5,247 nucleotides of DNA from Helicobacteraceae bacterium (GTDB lineage Bacteria; Campylobacterota; Campylobacteria; Campylobacterales; SZUA-545). This document shows positions 4,499-5,247 of this stretch, in pieces. A program made the translations under genes and the position numbers. The notes beneath the pieces are model-generated. The model had not been told where the DNA came from. It ran no database searches and saw nothing but the letters and a program-made list of their open reading frames with translations. The stretch is taken from contig JAISMA010000053.1 of the NCBI GenBank assembly GCA_031276985.1, positions 1-5,247 of the forward strand, given 5' to 3'. Within the stretch, counting starts at the first letter, position 1; each line of letters opens with the position of its first letter.

Positions 4499-5247
4499 AT
4501 GAAAACGTTGTATAAGTTTGGAGTAGTCGCAAAGGCGCTAATCGCTCTTTGCTTAACGGCGCTTTTGCCGTTATTCGCGGCGGATAAAGCCGCAGAGGAG
4601 GCGCTTAATCGCGGCGTAGCGGCGGTGCGCCAAGGCAATATGCAAGAAGGCGTGAAAGAATTAACGCAAGCGATTAAGATCGATCCGAATTATGCATTAG
4701 CTTACTACAATCGCGGAGTTGCTTACTACGGTTTAGGCGATACAAGTAAAGCGATTGCGGATTGGACGCAAGCGATTAAGATCGATCCGAATTATGCATT
4801 AGCTTACTACAATCGCGGAATTGTGTACGCCAATTTAGGCGATCACAAACAAGCGATTGCGGATTATACGCAAGCGATCAAGATCGATCCGAAATACGCG
4901 GATGCTTACGTTAGTCGCGGAGTCGCTTACCATAGTTTAAGCGATTATAAGAAAGCGATCTCGGATTATGATCAGGCGATTAAGATCGATCCGAATTATG
5001 CATTAGCTTACTACAATCGCGGAATTGTGTACGCCAATTTGGGCGATTATAAAAAGGCAATCGAAGACTACGATCAGATGATTAAGATCGATCCTAATTA
5101 TGCATTAGCTTACTACAATCGCGGACTTGCTTACCATAATTTAAGCGATTATAAAAAGGCGATTGTGGATTATGGCCAAGCGATTAAGATCGATTCAAGG
5201 CTTGCTGTGGCTTATAGCGATCGCGGAATTGCTTACGACGATTTAGG
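4499..5247 (+). CDS. Exported TPR-array protein, paralogue of the upstream gene (3' end beyond window)
   Basis: 249 complete codons, still open at the right edge. ATG 4499 has GAGGG four bases upstream (4490-4494). The signal peptide MKTLYKFGVV...LLPLFA is nearly the same as in the preceding gene, with cleavage near residue 27. After it come TPR units of exactly 34 residues at about 30-63, 64-97, 98-131, 132-165, 166-199 and 200-233, and the start of a seventh. The units share the core AIKIDPNYALAYYNRG, with residues such as Trp89, His116 and Met194 marking individual units. The array should form a right-handed superhelical binding surface; the ligand is unknown. Repeats are nearly identical at DNA level, so copy number may vary between strains. 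It lies 16 bases after the first TPR gene with no terminator and is probably co-transcribed. Whether a C-terminal domain follows the array cannot be seen. Confidence 0.92.
   Translation, partial: MKTLYKFGVVAKALIALCLTALLPLFAADKAAEEALNRGVAAVRQGNMQEGVKELTQAIKIDPNYALAYYNRGVAYYGLGDTSKAIADWTQAIKIDPNYALAYYNRGIVYANLGDHKQAIADYTQAIKIDPKYADAYVSRGVAYHSLSDYKKAISDYDQAIKIDPNYALAYYNRGIVYANLGDYKKAIEDYDQMIKIDPNYALAYYNRGLAYHNLSDYKKAIVDYGQAIKIDSRLAVAYSDRGIAYDDL
4664..5194 (+). repeat. Tandem 102-base coding repeats (TPR units) with 204-base higher-order period
   Basis: A 54-base block is identical at 4664-4717 and 4766-4819. Its last 48 bases recur identically at 4976-5023 and with few changes at 5078-5125. A 72-base block at 4772-4843 recurs at 4976-5047 with one mismatch, and the segment starting GCTTACCATA at 4925 recurs at 5129. 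Both latter pairs are 204 bases apart, so a two-TPR block appears to have been duplicated. Silent positions are conserved too, which points to recent duplication or gene conversion rather than protein-level selection alone. Confidence 0.9.

Noticed and set aside
4664..5247. Regularly spaced identical blocks as a CRISPR array
   Set aside because: Blocks lie in one continuous reading frame with a period of exactly 34 codons, and the intervening sequences are homologous TPR coding DNA rather than unrelated spacers.

Overview
The window most likely comes from a Campylobacterota (epsilonproteobacterial) chromosome. The flagellin aligns from memory along nearly its whole length with the Campylobacter/Helicobacter FlaA/FlaB type, and it is followed by fliW and preceded by a sigma-54-type promoter of the form used for flagellar genes in that phylum. 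Base composition is higher in GC than in typical Campylobacter or Helicobacter, and the palindrome CGATCG is very frequent, so this is probably not one of the well-known pathogens. The species cannot be named from the sequence.

Left part (1-1818, minus strand): a flagellar pair. Flagellin (GTG start at 1764) is followed after 22 bases by fliW, which runs off the left edge. FliW is the flagellin-binding protein that frees or sequesters the translational repressor CsrA, so the pair forms a filament subunit plus its dosage sensor. A strong -24/-12 promoter match lies at 1799-1818 and directly abuts the start codon of the divergent gene.

Middle (1819-3476, plus strand): mltA, a lipoprotein lytic transglycosylase that cuts peptidoglycan, then after 26 bases a small exported four-cysteine protein. 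The small protein resembles the Tai4 family of type VI amidase immunity proteins and is much poorer in GC than mltA, which suggests acquisition by transfer. No matching effector is visible.

Intergenic stretch (3477-4035): the first half has no convincing gene but contains a palindrome-rich repeat resembling dispersed GTCATTCCCGCG-type elements. The second half is a structured leader: a good -35/-10 promoter, a Shine-Dalgarno and ATG for a short leader ORF, a small hairpin, and an 11-unit TC dinucleotide repeat inside that ORF. With the present repeat number the leader ORF stops right after the tract. With one more unit it would run on and end in an ATGA overlap with the next gene. This looks like a phase-variable switch and is the most interesting feature of the window.

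Right part (4036-5247, plus strand): two adjacent paralogous exported TPR proteins, 16 bases apart and presumably co-transcribed. They share an almost identical signal-peptide segment. The second gene, cut by the window end, has at least six TPR units whose DNA is nearly identical at 102- and 204-base spacing, indicating recent internal duplication or gene conversion.
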